From contig NC_088679.1 in NCBI RefSeq assembly GCF_950023065.1, positions 3,596,001 through 3,660,000 of the forward strand: a stretch of 64,000 bases of DNA, given 5' to 3'. Source of the DNA: Planococcus citri. Lineage: Eukaryota > Arthropoda > Insecta > Hemiptera > Pseudococcidae. A model generated the notes under the pieces. It worked only from the letters and a program-made list of their open reading frames with translations. It searched no databases and was not told the DNA's origin. Numbering within the stretch: the stretch's first letter is position 1; the number at the start of each line of letters is the position of its first letter. Below, piece after piece: positions 48,023 through 58,392 of this stretch. The translations under genes and the position numbers were made by a program.

Positions 48023-48737
48023 AATTTTTTCCAACAAATTGTCAAGTTGGCATTAAATAAAGCGTTTTCATTGGTGGAGATTTTTACCAACTTCTTGCTT
48101 TTTTTTGCCAAAAGTCCAAAATTGGCAGTTGGCAATTTTATTGCCACCGAGCGCTAATCGGGACGTCAGAAAGAGGTCAAAATAAGACAACTGAATAAAT
48201 TTAATCTTTTTTTGATGTTTGAAATTGAAAATTGAATTTTTTTGAATTTTGATATTTTTTTGAGGAGTTCATTTCATCAAGTGAAAGGGGATTTTCAACT
48301 TCTTCAACATTAACGTAAAAATAGGGGTCAAATGGGCCAACTTTACCAATCATTAGTTCGGGGAGGTTGAAGTATTGTGATGCACGTATTTTTGCTGTGT
48401 TCATGGCAGCTCATATGCATAAGAAAGAAGAAACTATTTACAATTTACCTATTTGAGTGTTTTGATTGGTAAACAATTGAAATACTGAGCGTTGAGAATG
48501 TAAATAGTGAACGTGAACTATGATGGGTATGAGTGATGGCGATCCCACAAGAACAGCAGAGGTGAATCAACCACTCACGGAAAGTAGTAGCTCACTAACA
48601 AGCCAAGTCAAAAGAGGATGAAAACCATCTCAGCAAACAAACATCATCAACAGATGAATCAGAGGAAAATCATAGCAATATGACAATATGTACATAGATA
48701 GCATTAAGTAAATCTATCGAGTAGAAAGAAACTTATA

Positions 48738-48944
48738 GTGAAAAACTCAAAAAGAAACGTACCTATTCCACCTACTTTCGTAAGTGGAATTAAAAATATT
48801 AAGATACTGAATTTACTGCCATTATTAGAAAGTATGGAAGGAAGTGAGACCCCTACACTGCAAACCCTCTCTAATAGAGATTTTAAAATAGCATGCTTCA
48901 ATGGGCCAAGCTTTAGAGCAGTGTATTGGGAATTGAAGCGGATC
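48738..48944 (+). pseudogene. Jockey-type ORF1 (gag-like) N-terminal fragment
   Basis: The frame contains IPPTFVSGIKNIKILNLLP, then a Leu-rich stretch and TLSNRDFKIACF. This is the pattern seen before the RNA-binding domain of jockey-clade ORF1 proteins (a P-P-x-F-V motif followed by a hydrophobic helix). The match to family then fades, and unrelated sequence and MITEs intervene before the zinc knuckles. The upstream part (48530-48737) has stops in this frame. Broken, not functional. Confidence 0.6.
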
Positions 48945-49297
48945 TTTGTGTGCTGTAAAATGTACGTATGTGTGTGTAAGTAAACAATCTCATTTGGTCC
49001 CAACCTGCAGAAGTGTTCCATAAGATTGCACGTAAATTTCCTACTTTTCAGTTTCAATTTTCTCTGAAATTTTGTGTTGAAAAAGCTCATTTTATAATAT
49101 GATATGCTAGAAAGTCTGAATTTTTGTTTTAAATAACTTTTCTATCAACAAGTGTCTTATTCATTGAGAAATTTGAACGACAAGCACACCATTTTTACAT
49201 GGTTTCTTATGGGACTACAGTTTTGTTTGAGACCAAATGAGAACGTGAAATCTGGTGAAAATGAGCTGTGACATCATTGTGATGTCACACTTTGGTT

Positions 49298-49494
49298 CCC
49301 GATAGGGATTTGACAAGACAACTGTCACACTCTAGGAAGGTGGTCAAAAACGCCGGAACTAACGAAAGGTCCTGTTGTTATCAGCAATTTTGACATTACA
49401 TTCCAATATTTATATGTACTTGGACCTTTCATCCGCCAATCAGAAACAAGGCAACACTAGCTCAGCGCACCTCTGTCAAGTTCCTATAGGGCAC
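49298..49494. mobile_element. Possible MITE with CCCkATAGGrAyTTGACA ends
   Basis: 'cccgatagggatttgaca' (49298-49315) and the reverse complement of 'tgtcaagttcctataggg' (49474-49491) agree at 15 of 18 positions. No target duplication is visible. A palindromic 'tgtgacatcattgtgatgtcaca' lies just to the left (49267-49289). Weak but suggestive. Confidence 0.4.
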
Positions 49495-49583
49495 TGGAGA
49501 CTATAAGGAAGAATCCCAGTTACAAAATGTATGGAGTTGGGCACCATACATATCAGTTGAAACAAGATAAGTCCTATTAGGTA

Positions 49584-50189
49584 AGGTGCACCGGGGCAAG
49601 TCAGAATGATTTTTCGCAATTTCAACTTTGACCAGCTGTTACTCCCCTTCTAATGAACCAATATGGATCAAATTTATTATGTAGGTTCCCATAAGGGTTC
49701 TTAACCTATGGTGAAAATTTGAGCGCGATTGATTCAGTAGCTTTCGCTCAGTAGAATAAAATATAAACTGTTCTGACTTCCCCCAATTGGGGGAAGTCAG
49801 AACAGGCTAAACTTTGCAGAGGCGTAGATCACAAACGGAGCGTCCTAGAAAAATTGCATAGAAACAAAATGGTAGAGAATTTAATTCTCTGTGAGATTAC
49901 TCTCATCAGATTTTCACTAGGACGCACGGTTCGTCCGCTATATGCGAAAAACTAAGAAATAGAAAGTCTGTATTTTAGACCAAATTCAAAACAAGTTCAA
50001 AACAACAACAAAATACAATTGAACCAAAGACATCTAAAATGAAACTGAATCGCGAAAATTTGTATGCCGTGATGAAGTAGGGGTAGTACCCTCAAGTCAC
50101 CTTTAGTGGCACTTCGCCAGATATAAACCTCTAGGCGCTAGAGCAAGTTTTCTAACTTACCCCGAATTCCAACTTCCCCCAGTGCACCT
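49584..50189. mobile_element. 606-bp mariner-like MITE, TSD TA
   Basis: Ends AGGTGCACCGGGGCAAGTCA (49584) and, inverted, AGGTGCACTGGGGGAAGTTG (from 50189) are flanked by TA on both sides (49582-49583 and 50190-50191). The TA target fits the Tc1/mariner superfamily. An internal perfect palindrome, 'ttctgacttcccccaattgg' with its mirror, lies at 49773-49807 and repeats the end motif. No transposase frame. Confidence 0.78.
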
Positions 50190-50471
50190 TAGTTATGAGG
50201 AGGCTACACCCCTCTACTTCATCTGAGGATATAAAATTAGAATTGATTAAAATTGAACATGATGCCATTAATGTCACCAATATACCTAATTATTAAAAAA
50301 AACAGATGTGAAAAAAGATGAATCTGGAGAAATTGTGAGTAAGAAGTCATATAAGGTGGCATTGCCAATTTACCAGTCTTTTATGTATATCTTTGCCCAA
50401 AAGAAAACAACAAGTGAAGGTAGAACCTCCAGCAAAAAAAGAGGGAGCTACCTCAATGTAAAAACTGCCAG

Positions 50472-51063
50472 CCCCATTGGGTGAAAATCTGCCAATGATG
50501 CGCGACAAAAAACGTGGCAGAAATAGCAACACTTTCCACCAATACTTTTCTGCTCATTAATCATAATGCGAATTTTTTTACACCCTAAATTCTGCCAATG
50601 TGCTATTCTCATGACAATTTTTTTTTAGCTCTGCCAGGGATCAAACCCAGGACTTTGAGTTGGAGAGTGATGTCTCTACTTACCTAACCACTGGGGCATT
50701 TGATAGAATGAATGCAAATATTCCTATATTATGCTGAAACATTCGCGTAAAATACCGCATTTATGCGAATGTTTTAGCAAATATGTGAAGGAATATGCCA
50801 AAAAACAGGTTAGTGGCATATTTTGTAGTTGGTTTCTTCGGGCGCGAAGAAAAAGCCACATAATTTGAAAGCGCTGCAGCCTTACTTGAGAAAAATACGC
50901 TACAAAATGATCTCATAGCATATTTTTTAGCATATTTTTTTTTTTTGGTGCATAAATCCGCCTTCTGAACAGCGCTTTTTCATGTGTATATTCAGAATAC
51001 GTCAATAAACCAGGTGGTTTTGGCATCTTTTTCAGCACATCGGCAGATTTTCCTCCAATGGGG
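50472..51063. mobile_element. 592-bp element with CCCCATTGG ends, TSD AG
   Basis: Left end CCCCATTGGGTGAAAATCTG and right end (inverted) CCCCATTGGAGGAAAATCTG agree over about 26 bp. AG is duplicated at 50470-50471 and 51064-51065. The insertion point is fixed by the coding frame: removing the element and one AG restores a perfect zinc knuckle. The CCC(C/G)ATTRG end and the 2-bp, non-TA target resemble the larger element at 45939-48162, so the two may belong to one superfamily. No coding frame. Confidence 0.82.
50632..50705 (-). repeat. tRNA-derived SINE head
   Basis: On the minus strand it reads GCCCCAGTGGTTAGG (A-box-like) and, about 40 bp later, GTCCTGGGTTTGATCCCTGG with a B-box, then GCAGAGCT and a run of A. 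This is the layout of a tRNA-derived SINE promoter with an A-rich tail, nested in the 592-bp element. It is not a functional tRNA: the D-arm and anticodon region do not fold properly by eye. Confidence 0.62.
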
Positions 51064-52456
51064 AGCAAGTTGGTCATACCAAAACATACTGTGCAAGGAA
51101 ACCCAGATGTGTTAAGTGTGGATTAGATCATGAAACAAAGCAATGTAGGAAGAAGAAAGAAGACCCAGCCAAGTGTGCTAATTGTGATGGTGATCATACA
51201 GCTAACTGGAAAGGGTGTCTAGTATATCAAGCAAAAATTGTTGCTATATCTCTAAACCAAAGGTGATGGTAACTGATCTTGTCAAGCAAAGGACCACTCA
51301 AAGCCAGGAGCAGATAACAACTCAGAAACCTGAACAAGCCAAAATTGTCAAAAGAAACCTTCCAAAGAATAATACCGATGAATCAGATGAACTAAAGGAA
51401 CTAGAAGAGCAGCCAAGCTTATAAGACATTTGGGAACTGCTTTAAAAAATGGATAAAAGAATTTCTCAAGTTGAAAACTCACAAAACAAGCTCAAAGCAA
51501 AGAAACATCCATCATTCAAAGTCTCACGACTTGGTCATAGATATTATCAAAAATAAAATATAGATTACATACTCTCACTGGAGAGATACTTTATAAAATA
51601 GCAGAGTAGGTATACTCATCTCACTGGAGATAACCCTGCACATGCGGCCCAGGCCCTACCACCTAGTTACTGAGAAAATCTCAGTGGGCCGTGACATATT
51701 TGGGCTGGTGAGGTAAAAACTGGGTCGCTTAAAAAATTTCTGAACAAATTTTTATGCTTAGTATCCTGCACTTTAAAAAATGGGATACCTCGGTCGGCCG
51801 CTAAATTTTTTGTGTTCTAGGGTCTGGCCTTGTGCACATGTCATGTACCTAACTAACTTATTTAAAGTCAGATACATATTATTACTTATTTAAGATCTCC
51901 TTAAGATTGAAATAAACCTTGTTAAATAAAAAAATTAAAAAAATGTTTTAAATCAAAAAATCACATTTTTCACAATTTTTCAATTTTTTTAAATCGACTT
52001 TGCGAAATAATATGTACCATCTCAGTTTTTTAATATGTTGTTCAGCACAAAACGTTGTCCATAATATATTTTTTTCAGAATTTTTGAGAGTCGGAATGGT
52101 ATGAACACTACATTTTGAAATTTTTTAAGCCAATTTTTCGTACAAAAAAATTGGCAACACTGATTTCCATGATATCACCAAAAAGCCTTTCAAGAACCCT
52201 AACTATTGGAAGAAGTTTCATTTTGGTAGGTGTCACAGTTATCGAGTAATCCACTGCTGAAATGGATGATATTTTAAATTCACTGAAAATTTTGACAACC
52301 TCTGGCAGCCTTTAAAAAGGGGCTAGAGGGCTGCGATTTGCGCCATTGGTAATCCCTTCGAAAGATCTTTCCACAGGAAAAATTTCAAATAAATCTCCGA
52401 CCCCCCCCCCCCCTTTATCCTACCACTTCTTGGTCAAATTGATGTGGAATGACCCT

Positions 52457-54464
52457 TCATTGAATAACTTTAATGAGATGTTTTCAAAAAACACAGTTCA
52501 ACGTCAATTCTCAAAATGGCTGCATCAAAACAGAATCATGTCAGATATGATCAGAAGTCAATCTGAGCTCATTAATTAGCCTATTATTAACTAAGTATAG
52601 GTCCAAAAATGAATCAAAGTAGGTGCCCACGTATTTTCACCTCCAACTATAAACGATTCGGTAAGTTTAAGTAGGTATGATATTTATTTTACTCGATATG
52701 GTCAACAACGTTTAAGCGCGACAAAATCGTGATTTATGGAAAAGCCATTTAAAAAAATAGTCACCCTGCTATAATTCATGCCCCAGGAATGGGCTGAATC
52801 GATTCTGCAACCTTTATAATGTTAGCCGTAGACTATCACTATTTATCATTTGGCAAAAATAGGATTTTTTCGAATCACCTCTCGTTTTCGTTCGCAGCGT
52901 GAAATGAACACTGTGGCAATTTTATCGTATATTTTTTATGATTAAAGACGCGCAAAAGGCGAATATTTCATTTTACAGCCACCTCCTCGTCGTCATTATA
53001 CGAGTATCTCCGAGGTGTGCCATTTCACCCTTGGTCCCCTCCCCGTCTTCGGAAAATAGCTCCTAATAAATACCTTTAGGTACCTCTATATCTTTTAAAG
53101 GTGTACGAGTACTACATTAAAACCTCTTCTAGTTATCGTATTATCGATACCTACACGATTACGAGTTATATGTAGGTACAAATACACGAATCGAATGTAG
53201 AAAATTCTCACAACAACAATATATCGACGAGTATTTTTTTATTTTCACAGGTAACCCGAGTGTATAACCGAAATGGTACGTTTTACCGGTGACTTTTCAA
53301 CTTGACGCCACACGACCGACGACGCGACGCTATTTAATGGAAACTTGGTCAAATTTTAGGTCACGTATGGCTTGGTAACAGATGTACTATTGTGCTTTAG
53401 CGGTAAGTAACCGTATTAGTTGTTTTTTGCGCCCCTTTTTTTTTCAGCTGTAGCTGTGTTCGTGACTGGTGGTAATTCGTCGTTAGGAAGAATCGCGTCC
53501 GCGAATTACACATCGCATTTCAGCGGTGAAATAGTGTGTGTAGTGTCTGTGTTTTGGGTTTTCAGGGTATACTCGTATTCTGCCACGTACGATGTACTCG
53601 ACCGACGTACTATAGTACCTAACGAGGTTTGTCTCGAATATGCGAACGAGTGATGCTCAGTTTAGGTGGATTTTTTCAAAGAAGAATGGAAAAAAGTATG
53701 AAAAAAATAGAAATTAAATGGCATGAAAAGAATATAAAAATTTTTCTGATTCAGAAATAGGAGTTTATTCAAGTTGTGTTCATTCGATCGAAATTATAAA
53801 TTATTCTCGCTGTCTCCAAATTTGGGGAAATTTTGGCTTCCAAACTAAAAGACTACCTATTATTAGATATTTTCATATTTTTTTAAAGAAAATTTCCATC
53901 AACTTTTTGCAGAAAGGGGAGAATTTAAAATTTGAAAAAAAATATAAAATTTTCAACTGGTAAAAAATTTAGTTTTCGTCTTGTCACCTCAACTTTGTGA
54001 ATTACTTACTTGTTTTAATCACCCCGAAATACGTACCTACTTATCAAACTTTTATTTATGATTAAATTTTCTGATACCGAAATTAATTACAGCACCTTTT
54101 GAAACCATTTTACCGGCTTTTCGAAGAAAAGTCAGGTACTGTATTTGTCTCAACTGTGACAGTTTTGGTCCGGAGTAAATTTTCTTTGCGTTTTGGGGTG
54201 TTGGGATCATTGTGGGACCATTAGTTTTTTTTCAGGTTTCCTTAAAGTTTATATATATATAGATATATATATATATATATGTGTTTATGTACCAATTTTG
54301 TGGCAGAGTAAACTCGAAACCTATGAAATTTTGAACAAAGTGCTTTATCCCTCCCGACTGGTGTATTGCCGAAATTTTGAGATTTCGAGTTTTATTAAAA
54401 TCGGTCCAGGCGTTCCCTCGATATTTCAGATTAAGTGATATTTTTTGTCATTTTTGCGTCCTTT
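52457..54464. other. Single-copy island and AT-rich tract
   Basis: 52600-53690 has the CpG/GTACCTA texture of the other unique islands. 53700-54464 is AT-rich, with a TA-rich microsatellite (GATATATATATATATATATG) at about 54260-54280. No exon is recognised. Confidence 0.35.
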
Positions 54465-54803
54465 TGCAGACTTCCTCATCAGTTTTGTTTTTGGTATACC
54501 TAGTTTTTTCTAAGAATAAATATTTTGCTTAGCAATAATCAGTAACGTCTGTCTTAATATACCCAAACGATTTCTCAGTTTATTTCTTGTTAGGAACTCG
54601 ATGGAAAGTCGGTTCACGTGTTCCTCTGACAGTTCAGCTTAGGTAGGCCTAATTGATTTTTGGTGGCATTTTTGCAGACTTTTGCAGACTTCCTCATCAG
54701 TTTTGTTTTTGGTACACCTATTTTTTTTAAAGCATAAATGTTTTGCTTAGCAATCGCCAATGTCTGTCTTAATACCCAAACGATTTCTCAGTTTATTTCT
54801 TGT
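54465..54803 (+). repeat. Direct duplication, about 130-bp unit
   Basis: 'ttttgcagacttcctcatca', then 'gttttgtttttggta(t/c)acct', 'ttttgcttagcaat' and 'cccaaacgatttctcagttt' occur at 54465-54593 and again at 54672-54803. The second copy starts with a small extra 'cttttgcaga'. About 80 bp of unrelated sequence lies between them. Confidence 0.85.
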
Positions 54804-54899
54804 TTCGAAATATTTAGGTTTCGAGATGGGACTCTTTGACGGAGGGGGAGCACCCCCACCCCCAATTTTGGGTGACACTTTCAAAAGAAAATCTGGGGC

Positions 54900-55100
54900 A
54901 TGTGATATATCGAATTGTATGTTTTCGGTGACGCTGAACACGAATATGACGTCAGATTTTTGATTGGACCCCATCCATGGCCCCCGGCACCTCCCCAAAG
55001 GGGGTAAAAATTAAAAAAAGTGTTTTGTTCGTGCGACACATGAAATAGTACGTTTCTTGTAACGCTGAATACGAATATGACGTCAGATTTTCTATCTATT
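54900..55100 (+). repeat. Two copies of the ACGCTGAAYACGAATATGAC motif
   Basis: ACGCTGAACACGAATATGAC followed by GTCAGATTTT starts near 54931, and ACGCTGAATACGAATATGAC with the same continuation starts near 55061. The same motif, with 'ccgctgagcacgaatatgac' and 'ctcagatttt', occurs twice in each arm of the 2.6-kb foldback element (18.9-19.1 and 19.66-19.85 kb). This points to a further, diverged relative of that element here. TGACGTCA inside the motif is a CRE-type palindrome. Confidence 0.6.
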
Positions 55101-55167
55101 AAATTCTAAAAGCAATTTAATACTAAAATTTGCATATTGAAAGACATTGTTATGAATTCTATTTGAA

Positions 55168-55588
55168 AAGAACAATATGAAATCTCCAAATTTGCTTTAT
55201 TGAGATTTTATTTGTTTTTTAAATTTATTTCAATGAATTGAAATATTATGCAAATTTAAAATTAATTACGCTATTGTAATACTTGAGAAACTAGTGAATA
55301 AATAACTGACCCGAAGTTGATTACGACGTGGTAATGTTTAAAATCACAATCAAAAATTAACCCAAGAAATTTTAAAATTTTCCAGTCATAATTGAATTAT
55401 GAACACCCTCGAAAAAAAGAACAATATGAAATCTCCAAATTTGCTTTATTGAGATTTTATTTGTTTTTTAAATTTATTTCAATGAATTGAAATATTATGC
55501 AAATTTAAAATTGATTACGCTATTGTAATACTTGAGAAACTAGTGAATAAATAACTGACCCGAAGTTGATTACGATGTAGATATTTTT
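55168..55588 (+). repeat. Direct repeat, about 160 bp, 259 bp apart
   Basis: 55168-55329 and 55427-55588 are almost identical (start GAACAATATGAAATCTCC, end 'gacccgaagttgattacga'). Only about 100 bp of different sequence lies between them. A local tandem duplication is most likely. A very small LTR pair is an alternative, but TG...CA ends and a primer-binding site are not visible. Confidence 0.85.
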
Positions 55589-57329
55589 TTTATATTTTAT
55601 AAAACTGTTATACTGATATAAATATAATTAATATGTTTTTAATACATTTTTTAATTCTGAAAAGCCGGTTATCTCACGCTTTTTTGCGTGAGTGTTTTTA
55701 ATCTGCGCTGGAAAAAAAATCAATTTTTGTTCGATGCTTCATTCGTCGACTTTGGTATAGAAAATAATTTTCAGATTTCTGTATCAAGATTTACTCTTTT
55801 TCTAACGAGGGCAAAAATAGGTACCTACATAATGAATCCAAATTCCGGGTGCTGAAAAGTACCTTTTTTAAAATTTTTGGTGAATTTTTTGAAACCAAAA
55901 AGAAAAAATTGAAATTTTACAAAATTAGCTTAAAAAGCTAAAATGGCATTTGGTACCCTATTTTCAACCCTTCGAATAGTTTGAAAATTGTTTTGAACTG
56001 TTTCGAAGAGTTGTGGAGCCTTCAGCAGGTTCTTAAAAGTTTCAATTTCCACAAAATTTTACAAACTTAGAAAATATAACTTCCCAATATACCTATACGT
56101 ACCCTGCTTGCAACACCTCAGGTCGATCTGAAGATGATTTTCAATGTTTTGGAGTCTCTAGAAACCTTTTTAAAGATACCTTTTTCGAAAAAACGCCTTA
56201 AAAATGTTCAAATAACTCAAAATGTTGAACTTGAGGTAGACATAAACTGAATTTCGGTCTTCCGATTTCATTGGGTGAAATTTTGTGAAAACTTCAATTT
56301 TCTGAACTCTGACTGAAGCTTTAGAAGTGCTAGAAACAGTGCAAAATCATTTGCAATCGATTTGAGGTGTCGAATATAGAGTTCACACCTAATTTAAGTC
56401 TTCTCTAGGTTAATTTGATGAAAATTTGATTTTTTTCTCTCATTTTTAATCCAAATTTAATTTTCAAAAATTCACTAAAAATGGAAAATTGAGCTTTAAC
56501 ACCTAAAATTCTCGCGAGTGATGGATTTTTTCATGCTCTTTCGATTAAGGTTTGAAATTTTTGTATCAGTTACAATTTTATTTTCAAAAATTCTCCAAAA
56601 ATTAAAAAATCAGCTTTGGCAGTTTAAATTTTGATCGCCTCAGGTAGGTATGAGTGACATGTCTTTTGATTGAGCCAATTTTAAACCTAATCGAATAAGA
56701 CAGATTATACTTGAAGGTTCCTTTGCAAAGAACCAATTGATATTCAAAAAATTGGAAAATGTCAGAAAATGGGACTTTTTCAAGAAGTTATTTTTATAGC
56801 TCATTTTACCGCTCTTGAATTCTTGAGTAGACTAATATTTCATCGTTTCGATGTTTTCTGGAGTTTCTAGCAATAAATTCATTTTTTCTAGTTTTTGAAT
56901 TTCGCTTAAATATCGATGAATATTTCAAAATATTCTAACATAGTAAGATTGTGAGAAATACTCGTATGTTTTGAATTTGAAACCCAATTTTCCATTCCTC
57001 AATCCTATCACTCGTCCAAAAAAAAAAAAAACCACTCTTAGACCAGATTTGAGAACATGGCACTTCTAAATCAATTGGAATCGATTAGTCACGTACATTT
57101 TTGAAATTTGCAATTTTTCGACCCTTCCCCCCCAAATTATATCAGCTGAAGGGGCACTCAGGGGTCAAATCCAAAACATTGGTTTCTGTGTATTCGATCT
57201 CAATTGTCAATGTTTTACAATGAAGGTATCCCAACTGACAACAATTTCTAAACGGAGCAGATGCTAAATCAAAAAAAAAATATTGATGCTGAATAAAGGG
57301 CATTTTTTTGTTTTTTATGGCGAATTCCT
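55589..57329. other. AT-rich tract with an ancient foldback copy
   Basis: About 55860-56570 preserves the order of the foldback family in both arms. The left-arm phrases are 'attttggtgaattttt', 'gaaattttacaaaatt', 'ggagccttcagcaggttctt'. The right-arm phrases are 'caatcgatttgaggtgtcgaa', 'ttaatttgatgaaaatttga', 'aaattcactaaaaa'. Ends, dyads and C runs are gone. The rest is AT-rich with no gene. Confidence 0.5.
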
Positions 57330-58320
57330 CAAAATCCAAAATTTGAACAATCAAAATTTTACAAAATTGACCTCAAAAGCTGGAATTTGGTATGCACTCT
57401 ACTTTTATTTACATGGAAGCTCAAAATCAACAGTAAACGGTTTCAAACCGTTTTGACCAAGTCTGGAGCCGCCAGTAGATTTTTGAAACTTGAAATTCCC
57501 ACAATTTTTCATCAAATGGAGTTGGAAAGGCGAAATTCATTCTGCAAACTAATTTCAATACGCTACGAAGTCGACTGCAGGTGGATTTCAAGTCGTTTTT
57601 GGAGCCTCCAGTGACTTTTTGAAAATTACTGGAGCCTCCAGTACTTTTTTGAAACTTGAAATTTTAACAAAATTTCATCAAATGGAAATGAAAAACCAAA
57701 ATTTACTCTGCTCTCCGATTTTAGCACTCTCTGAATACAACTCCAGGTGGGTTCAAGTCATTTTGGAGCCTCCGGCGACTTTCTGAAAATTCCTGGAGTC
57801 TCCCGCAGATTTTCGAAACTTGAAATTTCAACATGAAATTAATTTGCAGAATGAATTTCGGCTTTTCAACTCCACTTGATGGAATTTTGTGGGAATTTCA
57901 AGTATCAAAAATCAGGTGGAGGCTCCAGAACCACTCTAAACTATCTGAAACAATTTCCAATCGTTTTGGCAGGTAAAAAATAGGGTATATCCTGAATTTT
58001 AGCTTTGTAGGTAAATTTGGTAAGATTTTGAATTTTTCCCTCATTTTTGATCTTCAAAAATTCACCAAAAATCGAAAAATGCACTTTAGCACTTGAAATT
58101 TTATTGGGTGATAAATTTTTGTCTGCTCTTTCTATCTATCTTTATACGGTTTAAAAAATGCCAATCTGCGATTTTGGCTGACCTGTCAATCAAAATGGCC
58201 GCCATTTTGTGAGTGGGGCCATGTTTTTTTTTTTAGGACAAGGGCTAGAAATGTTCCTTAGGACTCTCCCCCGTTAAGAAAAGAGATGTCCCGGAAGATC
58301 GGTGGGGGGAGGGGTTGCAG
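57330..58320. mobile_element. Foldback-family copy, both outer ends lost
   Basis: The left-arm part (about 57335-57500) lacks its outer portion. Satellite units follow (57470-57920). The right arm has the dyad at 58192-58208 and stops in the G run near 58313, before the terminal TAGTC. It lies only 70 bp from the next, full-length copy. Confidence 0.7.
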
Positions 58321-58392
58321 TTGATATTATTTTTCAAATATTTCTTTTCCTGGCTATACAGATTTTTGAGCATCATGTTCTTTGACTCCTAA

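Larger units (their letters stand above)
45939..48162. mobile_element. 2.2-kb element with CCCGATTAGCGC ends, TSD AC
   Basis: Ends CCCGATTAGCGC (45939) and GCGCTAATCGGG (48162) are inverted and flanked by AC on both sides (45937-45938 and 48163-48164). Near both ends the phrase TTGGCAAT/ATTGCCA is repeated many times. The interior is extremely AT-rich with no open frame of note, so it is non-autonomous. It sits at the centre of the palindromic element. The superfamily is unknown: the 2-bp duplication is not TA. Confidence 0.72.
50439..51266 (+). pseudogene. Jockey-type ORF1 zinc-knuckle region, split by an insertion
   Basis: Coding pieces 50439-50471 (KRELPQCKNCQ) and 51066-51266 join in frame if the 592-bp insertion and one copy of its 2-bp target are removed. 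Together they give three CCHC knuckles: CKNCQQVGHTKTYC, CVKCGLDHETKQC and a CANCDGDHTANWKGC type. That is the knuckle array typical of jockey-clade ORF1 proteins, which bind element RNA. The frame ends at a TGA (51264-51266). A shifted frame (51215-51424, Gln/Glu/Lys-rich) may be the continuation. Not functional. Confidence 0.78.
48351..51944 (+). mobile_element. Jockey-like non-LTR retrotransposon remnant lacking ORF2
   Basis: Interrupts the right arm of the palindromic element. It holds fragments of a gag-like ORF1 (48738-48944 and 50439-51266). It then passes, without any reverse-transcriptase sequence, into a 3'-UTR-like stretch ending 'aataaaccttgttaaataaa' and an A-rich tail (about 51912-51950). 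ORF2 has been deleted or was never copied. Both gag pieces and the tail have the same orientation. The 5' border at about 48350 is estimated from where palindrome homology stops. Confidence 0.65.
45225..52456. mobile_element. Palindromic element enlarged by nested insertions
   Basis: The left arm (45225 to about 45936) pairs with two separated right-arm pieces: 48165 to about 48350 (against about 45740-45920) and about 51945-52456 (against 45225-45735). Shared landmarks are 'accaagaagtgg', 'gctgcgatttg/caaatcgcagc', 'aatggatgatattttaa', 'gtgttgcca' and 'aacaacatatt'. Without the insertions the element would be about 1.4 kb, nearly all palindrome. The ends read AGGGT...ACCCT. No clear target duplication is seen. 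The arms have diverged by many percent, so it is old. Confidence 0.75.
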
